A stretch of 64,000 bases of DNA from CAYTLW01 sp964438735 (GCA_964438735.1 CAYTLW010000017.1:27581-91580), one strand, 5' to 3'. Shown: positions 38,227 to 48,181, numbered from the stretch's first letter. Notes: a model not told the origin generated them from the letters alone. Program-made: numbers and translations.

Positions 38227-39560
38227 ACGACCGGGAAGCGGTCGCGGGCTGCATTGCCGCAGCCCTGGCCGAAGACGAGCGGCCTTCGCTGATCGCATGT
38301 CGCACCACCATCGGCCGCCCCTCGCCCAACCTGTCCGGCAGCAACAAGTCGCACGGCTCGCCCATGGGCGAGGTCGAAGTCGCCTTGACCAAGCAGGCCA
38401 TGGGGCTGGATCCGACGCGCACATTCGACATCCCGGCCGATGTCTACGAGCGCTTGCGAGCCCGCAACCCGGCGCTGCGGGCGGCGAACGAGGCGTGGCG
38501 TGGCCGCATGGCATCCCCTGAGGGCCGTGCGCTGCTGCAGAGACTGCAGCCGGACCTGGAGCGAATCGGCGATCTGATCGACTGGCCCGTGCAGGCCGTC
38601 GGCAGCAGCCTGGCGACGCGCAAGGCCAGCCAGCGATGCATCCAGGCCATGGCCGCAGCGCTGCCGGGATTGATTGGCGGCAGCGCCGATCTGGCCGGCA
38701 GCAACGGCACGATCATCGGCGGTTCGGGCCACATCTCGGCCAGGGATCACCGGCCGCGGAACGTGCATTTTGGCGTTCGCGAGCATGCCATGGCGGCCAC
38801 AGCCAACGGCATGGCGCTGCACGGTGGTCACCTGCCCTTTGTCGGCACATTCCTGATCTTCCACGACTACATGCGGCCGGCGGTGCGCCTGTCGGCGTTG
38901 ATGCGTCAGCAGGTGGTCTACGTCTATACCCATGACTCCGTCTTCCTTGGCGAAGACGGTCCCACCCACCAGCCGGTGGAGACCCTGCAGGCCCTTCGCG
39001 GAGTGCCCAATCTGCTCACCCTGCGACCCGCAGACCTGGCCGAAACCGCGGCCGCCTGGCGAGTCGCGCTGCTCAATCGCGACGGCCCGACCGCGCTCTG
39101 CCTGACGCGGCAGGGGCTGCCGGAGTTGGACCGCGACAACGTGGTCACTGTGGACGAGGGCGTCATGCGTGGCGCCTACACCGTGCGAGACGCCGCCCAC
39201 CCGCTGCGCATGGTGCTGATTGGCACAGGCTCGGAAGTGAAAGTCGCCATCAAGGCGCGCGAGCAGCTCGAAGCGCGTGGCTTCGGCACCCGTGTGGTCT
39301 CCATGCCCTGCTGCGAACTCTTCGACAGCCAGAGCCGGGAGTATCGACGCCAGCTCCTGCCGGCAGGCGCCGCGAAGTTGAGCATCGAGGCCGGAATCAC
39401 CCGGGGCTGGTCCAGGTATGTTGGACGCGACGGCGATAGCATCGGCATCGACCGCTTCGGCGCGTCGGCACCCGCCGAGGTCCTGGCCGAGCGCTTCGGC
39501 TTCACGGCCGACAACGTCGTCTCCCGCGCGCTGGCGCTGCTCGGCGAGTCTGTGGAATGA
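38227..39560 (+). CDS. tkt: Transketolase, C-terminal part
   Basis: Continuation of the gene at 37460-38133. Starts at DREAVAGCIAAALAEDERPS and carries CRTTIGRPSPNLSGSNKSHG, the pyrimidine-binding domain RNVHFGVREHAMAATANGMA with its catalytic Glu, THDSVFLGEDGPTHQPVETL, and the C-terminal domain ending at GITRGWSRYVGRDGDSIGID and ADNVV. All expected motifs are present after the two parts are joined, so the enzyme is complete. No neighbouring pentose-phosphate genes are seen. Confidence 0.95.
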
Positions 39561-39590
39561 GAGGCAGCCTGCGTCGAGCGTATGCCGATT

Positions 39591-39650
39591 GAATCAGCGC
39601 GCGTCTTTGTCAATCAGCGCACGACCTTGCCAATCAACGCGCCGCCCGCG
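39591..39650. repeat. Short 20-bp tandem repeat between transketolase and methyltransferase genes
   Basis: Two clear copies (39591-39610 and 39611-39630, 15 of 20 identical, both with aatcagcgc) and a decayed third (39631-39650). The third covers the stop codon of the methyltransferase gene. Could be slippage at a convergent gene end; no hairpin terminator was seen here. Confidence 0.5.
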
Positions 39651-41598
39651 TGGCCAGGCGCTCCTGCTCCGCTTCCCAGGCCAGGCGCTGCCCGCGCAGG
39701 CAGGCATCCAACAGCTGCAGCACCTCGCCGCGCACCACGCCGGAAGCATCCAGGGCGAGGGCCTCTCCGATGTGCCGGAAGGCCTCCTCGAAACGGCCAC
39801 GCTCGGCCTCGACATAGGCCAGACAGTAGTGGCTGCGCGGGTGACGGGGATTGGTCTGCAGCGCGTATTGATAGGCCAGCAGGGCGTTGGCGCCATCTCC
39901 GGCGGCCCACAACGAGTCGCCGTAGATGTTCCACAGGTCGGCGTTGTAGCCGGGATTCACCTCGAGCCCCTGCCGGGCAATGGTCATGGCCAGGTCCGGG
40001 GCCTGGCCACCAGACAATGAACAGGCAGCGGCTTCGCCCAGAAGCAGCCAGTTGGCCGGCTCCAGCAGCAACGCCTCGCGGTAGTGCTCCATGGCCGTGG
40101 TGGTGTCGCTCTCCTGGCGGGCGGCCCAGACCGTACGGCCGACCAGGGACATGGCCTCGCCGTCAAAATGCTCGGCAAACGCCGACTCGGTCGCCGGCAG
40201 GCTGCCGCGGGTCAACAGGCGCGCGGCGTGATTGTCGGTGCCGTCGTTGGCCGGCGCCACCGCGCGCACACCGCTGCCCGAGCGATCTTCGGCCAGCCAG
40301 TCGTCGAGCTGAACCATGTTGACGCCGGCGGCGACGGTGGTGCCGAAGTGCTGGTGAATGCGTGGCACGGCGGCCAGTTCGGCAGAGGTCAGGCCGATGT
40401 CGCGCAGGGTCGCGTAGCCATTGTCGGCCAGGATCATGCCCAGTTCGGTGGCCACCCGCAGGGCGCCGCCGCTGTGATAGACGATCGTGCCACTGGCCAG
40501 CAGCTCATGGCCATCGCCCAAGGCCGCTTCTTGCCGGTTGGCCAGACGGACCAGCTCGTCCAGGTCAGGGTGGGCGGCGATGGGCACCTCGAAGGTGCGC
40601 AGCTGCAGCTGCAGCAGGCTGTACAAGGAGGTCAGCGCACGCCAGGCCTGCGGGTCTTCGCTGGCGGCCAGGGTTTGGATCTGCTCCAAGGTCAGGTCGG
40701 TATAGGCCGGCAAGCGCTCCACGGCGCGCAGCCAGGTGCGGGCCAGCAGGGCCTCCCAGCGAGTGGTACGTGCGGCGCCATTGTCGCTGACCCGGCTGCG
40801 TCGGAAGACATCGATGGGCAGCAGGTCGAGTACGTAGTTGGCGCATAGCAGGTGGATGCCGCCGCGCAGATCGACCTGCTCACCGCCGTCGGGTTCGATG
40901 TAGAGGCCCGGGCTGGCCAGATCGATATAGCCCATGCGGACCCGCTCAGCGTGGGGCTCGAACAGGCCCCGTTCGGCCGCCTTGGTCAGCAGCGCAGGGC
41001 TCACATCGGTGGCGTAGACGCGCAGGCGATCGTACCAGTCCTGGCCGCCGTCGCTGCTGATCTTCTGAAAGTGGTCGAGCAGGTAGCGCAGGTGCAGGCC
41101 TGTGCCCATGCCCACCTCAACCACCACGATCTCATCGGGCAGGGCATCGGCCGCCGCCTGCTCTGCGCACCAGGCGGCCAGCACGCGGGCGTTGCGCAAC
41201 GACAGGGTGCCGCTGTCATGGGTCAGGTTGGGCACACGGCCGTCGTCGAAGAGCTGGTCGGCGGAGATGGCCCAGGCGATGCGGCCGAGCTTCCAGTCCA
41301 GGCATTGGCTCAGCGGCGACCAGTCCTGCAGCAGCACGTCGCCCGCACCCTCGGCGCCGGGATCATTGGCGGCGCCGGTAGCGGTATCAGCGGCGGGCGC
41401 CTCGGACGCGGCCTCGGCTGGGGTCTGCTCGGCGACAACCGAGTCGGGATCGTGCTCGGCGACCACGGGGCCGGGCTTGCGTTTGCGCTTGGCGGCGCCC
41501 TTCTTCTTGGCCGCGGCGTTCTTCGTCTTTCGCCTGGTCTTCGGCTTGGCTGCCTTCTTGTCGCCAGAACCCCCGCCCTTCTTGCCCGTCGCGCTCAT
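39634..41598 (-). CDS. SAM-dependent methyltransferase-like protein with histone-like N-tail and TPR C-terminus
   Basis: 654 aa from ATG 41598 (GGGAG upstream). The first ~45 residues are Lys/Ala/Arg-rich (KPKTRRKTKNAAAKKKGAAK), like histone H1 tails and able to bind nucleic acid. An Ala/Glu spacer follows. A Rossmann domain starts at IVVVEVGMGTGLHLRYLLDH with VYATDVSPALL next, resembling the MidA/PF02636 type of methyltransferase. After a ~150-residue helical region the C-terminal ~180 residues hold TPRs (YNADLWNIYGDSLWAAGDGA, PRSHYCLAYVEAERGRFEEA). Substrate unknown. The first three features together are not a combination I recognise. Confidence 0.75.
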   Translation of the reverse strand: MSATGKKGGGSGDKKAAKPKTRRKTKNAAAKKKGAAKRKRKPGPVVAEHDPDSVVAEQTPAEAASEAPAADTATGAANDPGAEGAGDVLLQDWSPLSQCLDWKLGRIAWAISADQLFDDGRVPNLTHDSGTLSLRNARVLAAWCAEQAAADALPDEIVVVEVGMGTGLHLRYLLDHFQKISSDGGQDWYDRLRVYATDVSPALLTKAAERGLFEPHAERVRMGYIDLASPGLYIEPDGGEQVDLRGGIHLLCANYVLDLLPIDVFRRSRVSDNGAARTTRWEALLARTWLRAVERLPAYTDLTLEQIQTLAASEDPQAWRALTSLYSLLQLQLRTFEVPIAAHPDLDELVRLANRQEAALGDGHELLASGTIVYHSGGALRVATELGMILADNGYATLRDIGLTSAELAAVPRIHQHFGTTVAAGVNMVQLDDWLAEDRSGSGVRAVAPANDGTDNHAARLLTRGSLPATESAFAEHFDGEAMSLVGRTVWAARQESDTTTAMEHYREALLLEPANWLLLGEAAACSLSGGQAPDLAMTIARQGLEVNPGYNADLWNIYGDSLWAAGDGANALLAYQYALQTNPRHPRSHYCLAYVEAERGRFEEAFRHIGEALALDASGVVRGEVLQLLDACLRGQRLAWEAEQERLATRAAR

Positions 41599-41750
41599 GG
41601 CTCGCTCCCGCTGCTGATGCTGGCTGGTGGTTGTAGCAGACCTGGAACGGTGAGGCGATTGGGGTCTGGTGGCCGCAAAAGGAGCGCCTGCGTCCTCGCC
41701 GGCGGCTGGCGGGCGTCCTCGCCAGCGTCCGTGACCCTGCCCGCCAACGC

Positions 41751-43310
41751 CTAGATCAGCTCCACTGGCGCCAACGCATCGCGCACGGCGCTCTCCAGTT
41801 CACCGCTTCGAACCAGCTCCGCCAGCGTCTCGATCTCGCGATAGAGCACCCTGTCCTCGCGCAATGTAGGCACCAGTTCGCGCACCTTATGCCAGGCCGC
41901 GGAGGTGCCGATACCAGGCGTGAGTGGCGTGCGCAGATCGACGCTCTGGGCCGCGGCCATCAACTCGATGGCGATGACGCGTTCGGCGTTTTCGATCACG
42001 TCGGTGAATCGACGCGCGGCGATGGGCCCCATGGAGACGTGATCTTCGCGGCTGGCGCTCGACGGGATGGAATCCACCGAAGCGGGCATGGACAGGCCCT
42101 TGCATTCGCTGACCAGGGCGGTGGCGGTGACCTGGGCGATCATCAAGCCGCTGTTCAGGCCACTGTCGAGGGTCAGGAAGGCGGGCAGGCCGTTGTTCAG
42201 GTGGGGGTTGACCAGCTGTTCGACCCGCCGCTCGGCGATGTTGGCCAGGGTTGTGATGGCGATGCAGCCAAAGTCGCTGGCCATGGACACGGGCTGGCCG
42301 TGGAAGTTGCCGCCGCTGATGACGCTGCCCTCCGGCACGGCGCCGTCGGTATCGCCCGGGAAGACGAGGGGGTTGTCTGTGACCGCGTTCAACTCCACCT
42401 CGAGCACGCTGCGCACGTGGGCCAGGGCGTCACGCACGGCGCCGTGAACCTGGGGCATGCAGCGCATCGAGTAGGGGTCCTGGACCCGGCCGCAGTCGCG
42501 ATGAGACTCCACCAGGGGGCTGTCAATGCACAGGTTGCGCAGATTGGCAGCGGCGTTGGCCTGGCCCGTGTAGGGGCGCAGGCGCTGGATGCGTGGATCG
42601 AAGGCGCGCACGGAGCCGAGCATGCCTTCGATGGTCAAAGCGCCGCTGATGTCGGCGGCCCGGACCAGTCGCTCGGCCCGCTCCAAGGCGACCGTGGCGA
42701 TGGCCGTCATGGCCTGGGTGCCGTTGATCAGCGACAGGCCTTCCTTGGCGTGCAACTCCAAGGGCGCGATCCCAGCACGCTGAAGGGCATCGGCGGCGGG
42801 CACGATGTCGCCCTGCACCTCCACCTCACCCTCGCCGATCAAGGCCAGGGCCAGGTGGGCCAGGGGCGCCAGATCACCCGATGCGCCGACGGAGCCCTGG
42901 GCCGGGATCACAGGGTGGATGCGATGCCGGAGCAGCTGGCAGAGACAGTCGACGACCTCGGGGCGCACGCCGGAGTGGCCGGCAGCCAGCACCCGGGCGC
43001 GCAGCAGCATCATCAGGCGAACGACCGGCCGCGGAAGGACGGGACCGACGCCGGCGGCGTGTGAGCGCACCAGATTGACCTGGAGTTGGCGGAGGCGATC
43101 GGCGGGGATCGAGACCTCGGCCAAGGCACCAAAGCCTGTGTTGATGCCGTAGTGAGCCACGCCCTCATCGGCGACCGCAGCCTCGATCACCTGCCTGGCC
43201 TCGGCAACGCGCGCACGGGCCCCCTCATCAAAGACCACTTCCGCCGCGCCATGGGCAACCTGCAGCGCTGCCTCGATGCCCAGGGACCCACCGATCTCCA
43301 CCGTGTTCAT
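41751..43310 (-). CDS. hutH: Histidine ammonia-lyase
   Basis: 519 aa from ATG 43310, with GGAGG close upstream; the frame extends to 43412 without a ribosome site. Deaminates L-histidine to urocanate. The self-made MIO cofactor arises from the ASG triplet in GSVGASGDLAPLAHLALA. HYGINTGFGALAE and the Q/E-rich C-terminal REDHVSMGPIAARR are also typical. Length is normal for HutH. No hutU, hutI or hutG nearby, so the rest of the pathway is elsewhere or the enzyme works alone; a related lyase (tyrosine or phenylalanine) is possible but less likely. Confidence 0.92.
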   Translation of the reverse strand: MNTVEIGGSLGIEAALQVAHGAAEVVFDEGARARVAEARQVIEAAVADEGVAHYGINTGFGALAEVSIPADRLRQLQVNLVRSHAAGVGPVLPRPVVRLMMLLRARVLAAGHSGVRPEVVDCLCQLLRHRIHPVIPAQGSVGASGDLAPLAHLALALIGEGEVEVQGDIVPAADALQRAGIAPLELHAKEGLSLINGTQAMTAIATVALERAERLVRAADISGALTIEGMLGSVRAFDPRIQRLRPYTGQANAAANLRNLCIDSPLVESHRDCGRVQDPYSMRCMPQVHGAVRDALAHVRSVLEVELNAVTDNPLVFPGDTDGAVPEGSVISGGNFHGQPVSMASDFGCIAITTLANIAERRVEQLVNPHLNNGLPAFLTLDSGLNSGLMIAQVTATALVSECKGLSMPASVDSIPSSASREDHVSMGPIAARRFTDVIENAERVIAIELMAAAQSVDLRTPLTPGIGTSAAWHKVRELVPTLREDRVLYREIETLAELVRSGELESAVRDALAPVELI

Positions 43311-43386
43311 GGCCCCTCCGTTGCCGCTGCGAGACGACAGGGCTATACACCATGGGCTGCCGGGAGCGAACCCCACGCGAGATCCC

Positions 43387-43854
43387 ATGCCCCACGCCCC
43401 CTTCCCCTTCATCCGCCTGCAGCGCCTGCATCCGAAGCGGGATGCCGACCTGGCGCTGCCGCGCTACATGAGCGAGGGCGCCGCCGGCTGCGATCTGGTC
43501 GCCGCGGTGGAGCAGCCGCTACGCCTGCAATCCCTGGAGCGTGCGGCGGTGCCAACCGGCCTGGCCATGGCGCTGCCGCCTGGTTGGGAGGGACAGGTGC
43601 GGCCCCGTTCGGGGGCGGCGATCCGCCAGGGACTGACCGTCGTCAACGCGCCTGGCACCATCGACAGCGACTACCGCGGCGAGGTGCGCGTACTGGTGAT
43701 CAACCTGGGCCGCGAGGCGTTGACCATCCACCGTGGCGATCGCATCGCCCAGCTGGTGGTGGCGCCGGTGGCGCAGGCGACCTTTGCGCTCGTGGACACG
43801 CTCGACGACACCGAGCGAGGGACCGGTGGGTTCGGCTCGACAGGGGCCGCGTGA
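43387..43854 (+). CDS. dut: dUTP diphosphatase
   Basis: 155 aa from ATG 43387. Hydrolyses dUTP to dUMP, keeping uracil out of DNA. The five trimeric-dUTPase motifs are present: AGCDLVAAV, RPRSGAAIRQG, NAPGTIDSDYRGE, GDRIAQLVV and ERGTGGFGSTG. The stop TGA shares two bases with the ATG of the next gene (TGATG). Confidence 0.95.
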   Translation: MPHAPFPFIRLQRLHPKRDADLALPRYMSEGAAGCDLVAAVEQPLRLQSLERAAVPTGLAMALPPGWEGQVRPRSGAAIRQGLTVVNAPGTIDSDYRGEVRVLVINLGREALTIHRGDRIAQLVVAPVAQATFALVDTLDDTERGTGGFGSTGAA

Positions 43855-46481
43855 TGCACTCGGTGCGCTGCGCCTGCAGAGGCGCACTTGCGACCCTGCT
43901 GGTCGTTGGGTTGGGCGTCGCACCCACGCTGCTGGCCGCCCCAAAGCCGCCGCCTATCGTACCGCCGAAGCTGGTCACCTACGTCAAGGCGGCCTATCCC
44001 AAGGCGCTGTTCGAGCGCGGGCTGCGCGGCACGGTGGTCGTCGAATTGCACTTGGGCCTGGACGGCAAGGTGCGCAAGGCGAAGGTCTTCCAGTCGGCCG
44101 GACCGGACTTCGACGCCGCGGCGGTGGCGGCGGCACAGAAGCTGGTCTTCACGCCCGCGACCCAGGGCGGCAAGGCCATCGCTGTGGCCATCCGCTTCCG
44201 CTACGTCTTCAAGCCGGAGGTGGCGGCCAAACGCCGCGGTCGGGCCGGCGGCATGTCGCGCTACCAGCGCCGCGGCCCGGTCATGGCCCCGGCCGGTTTC
44301 GCCAGCCTGGCCGGCACGCTGCTCGAACGCGGCACGGGCCGGCCGATCCAGGGTGCCCTGCTGGTCCTGCCCAAGTTGAACAAGGAGGCGGTGAGCGAAT
44401 CGGATGGCACCTTCCGCTTTGGCATCCTGCCGGCGGGCAAACATCGCCTGTACGTACCCGGGGCCGATCACAAGCCCTTGCGACGCAGGGTCACCATCAA
44501 GAATGGCCGCACGACGAAGCTGACCCTGCGCGCCGAGCGCCGCAGCTACCTGGTCTACCGGGCCACTGCCGTCGCTCCACCTCAGCCTGGCGAGATGGCA
44601 CGACGCTCCCTGGCCGCCGAAGAGATCCAGAAGATCCCGGGCGTCTACGGCGACAGCTTCAAAGTCGTGCAGAACCTGCCCGGCGTGGCCCGGGTGGGCG
44701 GCGGCCTGCTGGTGGTGCGCGGTTCGGCGCCACAGGATACCCAGATGTTCATGGAGGGGGTGCGGATCCCCCTCTTCTATCACTTTGGTGGGCTCTACTC
44801 GGTCGTCAATACAGACCTGCTGGCGGGCGTGGACTTCATGCCCGGCGGCTACCCACTGCGCTACGGCCGCGGTCTGGGCGGCGTGCTCTCTTCGCGCCTG
44901 GCGCTGCCGCGCAGCGACGCCCGCTGGCGCGGCTACGTGGAGAGCAACGTCTTTCACACCGGCGCCTTCGTCCAGGGACCGATCACCGACGACACCCACC
45001 TGACGCTGGCCGGGCGGCGCTCCTACGTCGACCTGATCCTGGACGCGGTGGTGCCCGAGGGCGTGCTGCCCTTCTCGCAGGCGCCGCGCTACTACGACTG
45101 GCAGATCAAGCTCGATCATCGCTTCGGCAAGCGCACCTCGGGCACCCTCTTCGTCCTGGGCAGCAATGACACGGTCGCAGCCCTGGTGGACCAGCCACCG
45201 GCGGCCTTCCCAGACGCCCATGGCGACCTGGAGACAGCGTCGAATTTCGTCACCGGCATCGCCCTGCTGCGCCACCAGGGCAAGGGGTGGAAGGCGCGCA
45301 CCACCCTGGGCACCATGGTCGCCACCGCCAACCTGGCTCTGGGCGAGGCCTTCCGCTTCGACCTGATCGGCACCGAGGTGACCGTGCGCCAGGACGTCAC
45401 GCTGGGCGAGGGGCCGGTGCAGCTTCGGGCGGGGCTGGACTTCTACTGGACGCCGTTCGAGGTCGAGGCGCTGCTGCCCCAGTTCTCGGCCACCGGGGAG
45501 CGCGGAACAGGTAGCGGCAACCCGCCGACCGACTCCGAGCGCGTCTTCCTGACCATGGAAGGCTCGCAGCTGCTGCCAGCCATGTGGCTCGACACCGTCT
45601 TCAAGCTGCGCGATGACCTGGAGGTGGTGCCCGGCGTGCGCGTCGACCTGTTCCGCGACCTGGGCAATGGCGAGACCATCACGCCGCGCATCAACAGCCG
45701 TTTCGACTGGAGCAAGGAGTTGACCCTGAAGGCCGCCGTCGGCACCACATCGCAGCAGGCCCAGCCGCCCCAGTTGATGGCGCCGCCGGTGGGCAATCCG
45801 GCCCTGGTACCGCAGCGCTCCTTGGAGATCGCCGGCGGCTTCGAGTACCGCTTCACCGACTACCTCGACCTGGATTTGCAGGGCTTCTACAAGCGGCTCT
45901 GGGACGTGATCGTCACCGACTCCAGTCCCGCAGCGCTGGCCAGCGTGCCCTACAACAACGACGGCACCGGCCGCATCATCGGCATGGAGTTCCTGCTACG
46001 CCACAAGCTGGCCAACAACTTCTTCGGCTGGATCGCCTACACCCTGCAGCGCGCCGAGCGGGTCGATCATCCCGGCGATCCGGCACGCCTCTTCGGATGG
46101 GATCAGACCCACATCCTCACCGCCCTGGGCTCCTACAAGCTGCCCTGGAATATGGAGGTGGGTATGCGCTGGCGACTGACCTCGGGCAACCCCTACACGC
46201 CCCTGTCCACGGCGGTCTGGAACGAGCAGACCGACAGCTATACGCGGGTTCGCTCGACGGCCATCAACAGCAAACGAATGCCGCCCTTCCACCAGCTGGA
46301 CTTCCGCTTCGACAAGAAGTGGGTCTTCGACACCTGGATGCTCGACGCCTACCTGGATGTGCAGAACATCTACAACTACATGAGCCCCACCGGCATCCGC
46401 TACAACTTCGACGCCACGCAGCAGGAGTACTTCACCGGCCTGCCGATCATCCCGTCGCTTGGTTTGAAGGCGGAGTTCTGA
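43854..46481 (+). CDS. TonB-dependent receptor with N-terminal TonB-like energy domain
   Basis: 875 aa. Start ATG 43854 overlaps the dut stop. A signal peptide (ALATLLVVGLGVAPTLLAAP) is followed by a TonB C-terminal-like domain (residues ~35-120; YVKAAYPKALFERGLRGTVV, VELHLGLDGKVRKAKV), then a carboxypeptidase-regulatory beta domain (~140-220; GRPIQGALLVLPKLN). The plug (LAAEEIQKIPGVYGDSFKVV, GSAPQDTQMFMEGVRIPLF, GGYPLRYGRGLGGVL) and a 22-strand-type barrel ending in F follow. The typical receptor would not carry its own TonB_C domain; this fusion is seen in some Myxococcota. Ligand unknown. Confidence 0.9.
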   Translation: MHSVRCACRGALATLLVVGLGVAPTLLAAPKPPPIVPPKLVTYVKAAYPKALFERGLRGTVVVELHLGLDGKVRKAKVFQSAGPDFDAAAVAAAQKLVFTPATQGGKAIAVAIRFRYVFKPEVAAKRRGRAGGMSRYQRRGPVMAPAGFASLAGTLLERGTGRPIQGALLVLPKLNKEAVSESDGTFRFGILPAGKHRLYVPGADHKPLRRRVTIKNGRTTKLTLRAERRSYLVYRATAVAPPQPGEMARRSLAAEEIQKIPGVYGDSFKVVQNLPGVARVGGGLLVVRGSAPQDTQMFMEGVRIPLFYHFGGLYSVVNTDLLAGVDFMPGGYPLRYGRGLGGVLSSRLALPRSDARWRGYVESNVFHTGAFVQGPITDDTHLTLAGRRSYVDLILDAVVPEGVLPFSQAPRYYDWQIKLDHRFGKRTSGTLFVLGSNDTVAALVDQPPAAFPDAHGDLETASNFVTGIALLRHQGKGWKARTTLGTMVATANLALGEAFRFDLIGTEVTVRQDVTLGEGPVQLRAGLDFYWTPFEVEALLPQFSATGERGTGSGNPPTDSERVFLTMEGSQLLPAMWLDTVFKLRDDLEVVPGVRVDLFRDLGNGETITPRINSRFDWSKELTLKAAVGTTSQQAQPPQLMAPPVGNPALVPQRSLEIAGGFEYRFTDYLDLDLQGFYKRLWDVIVTDSSPAALASVPYNNDGTGRIIGMEFLLRHKLANNFFGWIAYTLQRAERVDHPGDPARLFGWDQTHILTALGSYKLPWNMEVGMRWRLTSGNPYTPLSTAVWNEQTDSYTRVRSTAINSKRMPPFHQLDFRFDKKWVFDTWMLDAYLDVQNIYNYMSPTGIRYNFDATQQEYFTGLPIIPSLGLKAEF

Positions 46482-46566
46482 TCGGCGGCGCGCGCCGCTG
46501 CGAATCGCGCCACTGGACGCTACAACCACCGCTCGGTAGAGTCGCCGCGCTCTCGCGGAGGTCGCC

Positions 46567-47205
46567 ATGGCGCAACCCGAAAAACCGGTGCTGAGCCGCC
46601 TCTTCGTGCTCGAGCAGAACGTCGCCCGACCGCTGGACTACGCGGTCGACCAGGGACACCACGAGTTGCGCGACTGTGGAGTCAATTTGAAGTTCGTTGG
46701 CGACATCGTAGCGTTGAGTTGGCAGGGCTTCGGGCCCACGGCGTTCGTATTGCCGGGTGCGCGGCAGCTACGCGCAGGCACGTGGACGAAGGTGGAGGAC
46801 GGCGCCCGGGTCACTTGGGCCGGTCGCGATTGGATCTTCGTACCCCACGCGCTGCCCGGCGATGCGTCGGCTCCCAAGCGCGGCGTCAGCCTGAACAGCC
46901 ACAGCAGCGGATTTCCCGTCAACGCCGCCCTCTTGGTGGTCGACGGTACCGATCGTGGCAACTTCTATCGGGTGCGCACCGAGCCCTACCAGCTGAGCGT
47001 CGAGGTCCAGGTGCGGGGCCGCAACGAGGACGACGGCGTGGCGCTGGAAATCCAGGTGCATGCCGTGGCTGATAAGGGTCAGGTGCGCCTGGACGGCAAG
47101 GCGCTCAAGCCCGGCGCATCAGCGGCGTTGTCCCGCGACCAGACCCTGGAGATCGCCGCCAGCGAGCGGGGTCCCGCACTCACCGTACAGGCCGTGCTCG
47201 CCTGA
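46567..47205 (+). CDS. Hypothetical protein, 212 aa
   Basis: Soluble beta-rich protein with no signal peptide and no recognised family. GGAGG 6 nt before ATG 46567 decides the start. Strand-rich segments include LKFVGDIVALSWQGFGPTAF, WTKVEDGARVTWAGRDWIF and YQLSVEVQVRGRNEDDGVAL. It lies 26 bp before lgt in the same direction, so the two are probably co-transcribed. Confidence 0.7.
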   Translation: MAQPEKPVLSRLFVLEQNVARPLDYAVDQGHHELRDCGVNLKFVGDIVALSWQGFGPTAFVLPGARQLRAGTWTKVEDGARVTWAGRDWIFVPHALPGDASAPKRGVSLNSHSSGFPVNAALLVVDGTDRGNFYRVRTEPYQLSVEVQVRGRNEDDGVALEIQVHAVADKGQVRLDGKALKPGASAALSRDQTLEIAASERGPALTVQAVLA

Positions 47206-47230
47206 GCGGGTCCACCAAGGAGCAGTGAAC

Positions 47231-48181
47231 ATGCTGCCATCGCTCGCCGCCATCACCTGGGATCTGGACCCGATCCTGTTCGATTTCGGGGCCATCCAGA
47301 TCCGCTACTACGGCGTGATGTTCGCCCTGACCATCTACGCCGCGTTCTGGATCTTCCGCCAGCAGTCGCTGCGCAACGGCAAATCGCCCGAGTACGCCGA
47401 AGTTTTTCTGTGGTACGGCGTCGCCGGCATCATCGGCGGCGCGCGGCTGGGTCACTGCCTGTTCTACGAACCGGAGCACTACCTCAGCAATCCGATCGAG
47501 ATCCTCTACTTCTGGAAGGGCGGGCTGGCCTCGCACGGCGCCACCGCTGGCATCTTCTTCATCCTCTGGCTCTTCGCCCGTCGCAACCGCGTCCGATTCC
47601 GCTTCGTGGCCGATTGCGTGCTGCCGGGCATCGCCTTCGCCGCGGGTGGCGTGCGCATCGGCAACTTCTTCAACTCCGAGATCGTCGGTCGCGCCTGGGA
47701 TGGCCCCTGGGCGGTCATCTTCACCCGCTACGACAAGATGATGGGCATCGACCCGGCGATCGCCCGCCACCCGACGGCGTTCTACGAGGTCCTGATGGGC
47801 TTCATCACCTTCGCCGTGCTCATGTGGGTGATTCGGCAGGACTGGCGACGGGCGGGCAGCGGGCTCGTCTCGGGCATCTTCCTGATCTTGTATTTCTCGT
47901 TCCGATTCATCGTCGAGTTCTTCAAGGAATTCCAGGTCGACTCGCTCGCTGAGGGCGCGCTCGAGGCGCAGAAGGCCGGTGAAGGTCTGGCGCTGACCAT
48001 GGGCCAGTACCTGAGCATCCTGCCGGTGGCTATCGGCGTGTGGATGCTCGTCAAGGCGATCCGCGAGCCCAAGGACGACATCCCCGAGCCCACGCCCTGG
48101 TGGGACCAGGAGCAGGCGCGACTGGACGCCGAAGCGGCCGCGCCGGCGCAAGCCAAACGAAAGAAGAAGAAGAAGCGCTGA
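47231..48181 (+). CDS. lgt: Prolipoprotein diacylglyceryl transferase
   Basis: 316 aa, from ATG 47231 with AAGGAG 8 nt upstream. Transfers diacylglycerol from phosphatidylglycerol to the lipobox cysteine of prolipoproteins in the inner membrane. Signature GGARLGHCLFYEPEHYLSNP and GGLASHGATAGIFF, then GGVRIGNFFNSEIVGR and a late YGGYF-like HPTAFYEVLMGF; seven or more membrane helices. The C-terminus has a Lys/Arg tail (AKRKKKKKR) beyond the usual end. With many lipoproteins in this window, this gene is directly relevant to their maturation. A convergent hairpin lies over the stop. Confidence 0.95.
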   Translation: MLPSLAAITWDLDPILFDFGAIQIRYYGVMFALTIYAAFWIFRQQSLRNGKSPEYAEVFLWYGVAGIIGGARLGHCLFYEPEHYLSNPIEILYFWKGGLASHGATAGIFFILWLFARRNRVRFRFVADCVLPGIAFAAGGVRIGNFFNSEIVGRAWDGPWAVIFTRYDKMMGIDPAIARHPTAFYEVLMGFITFAVLMWVIRQDWRRAGSGLVSGIFLILYFSFRFIVEFFKEFQVDSLAEGALEAQKAGEGLALTMGQYLSILPVAIGVWMLVKAIREPKDDIPEPTPWWDQEQARLDAEAAAPAQAKRKKKKKR

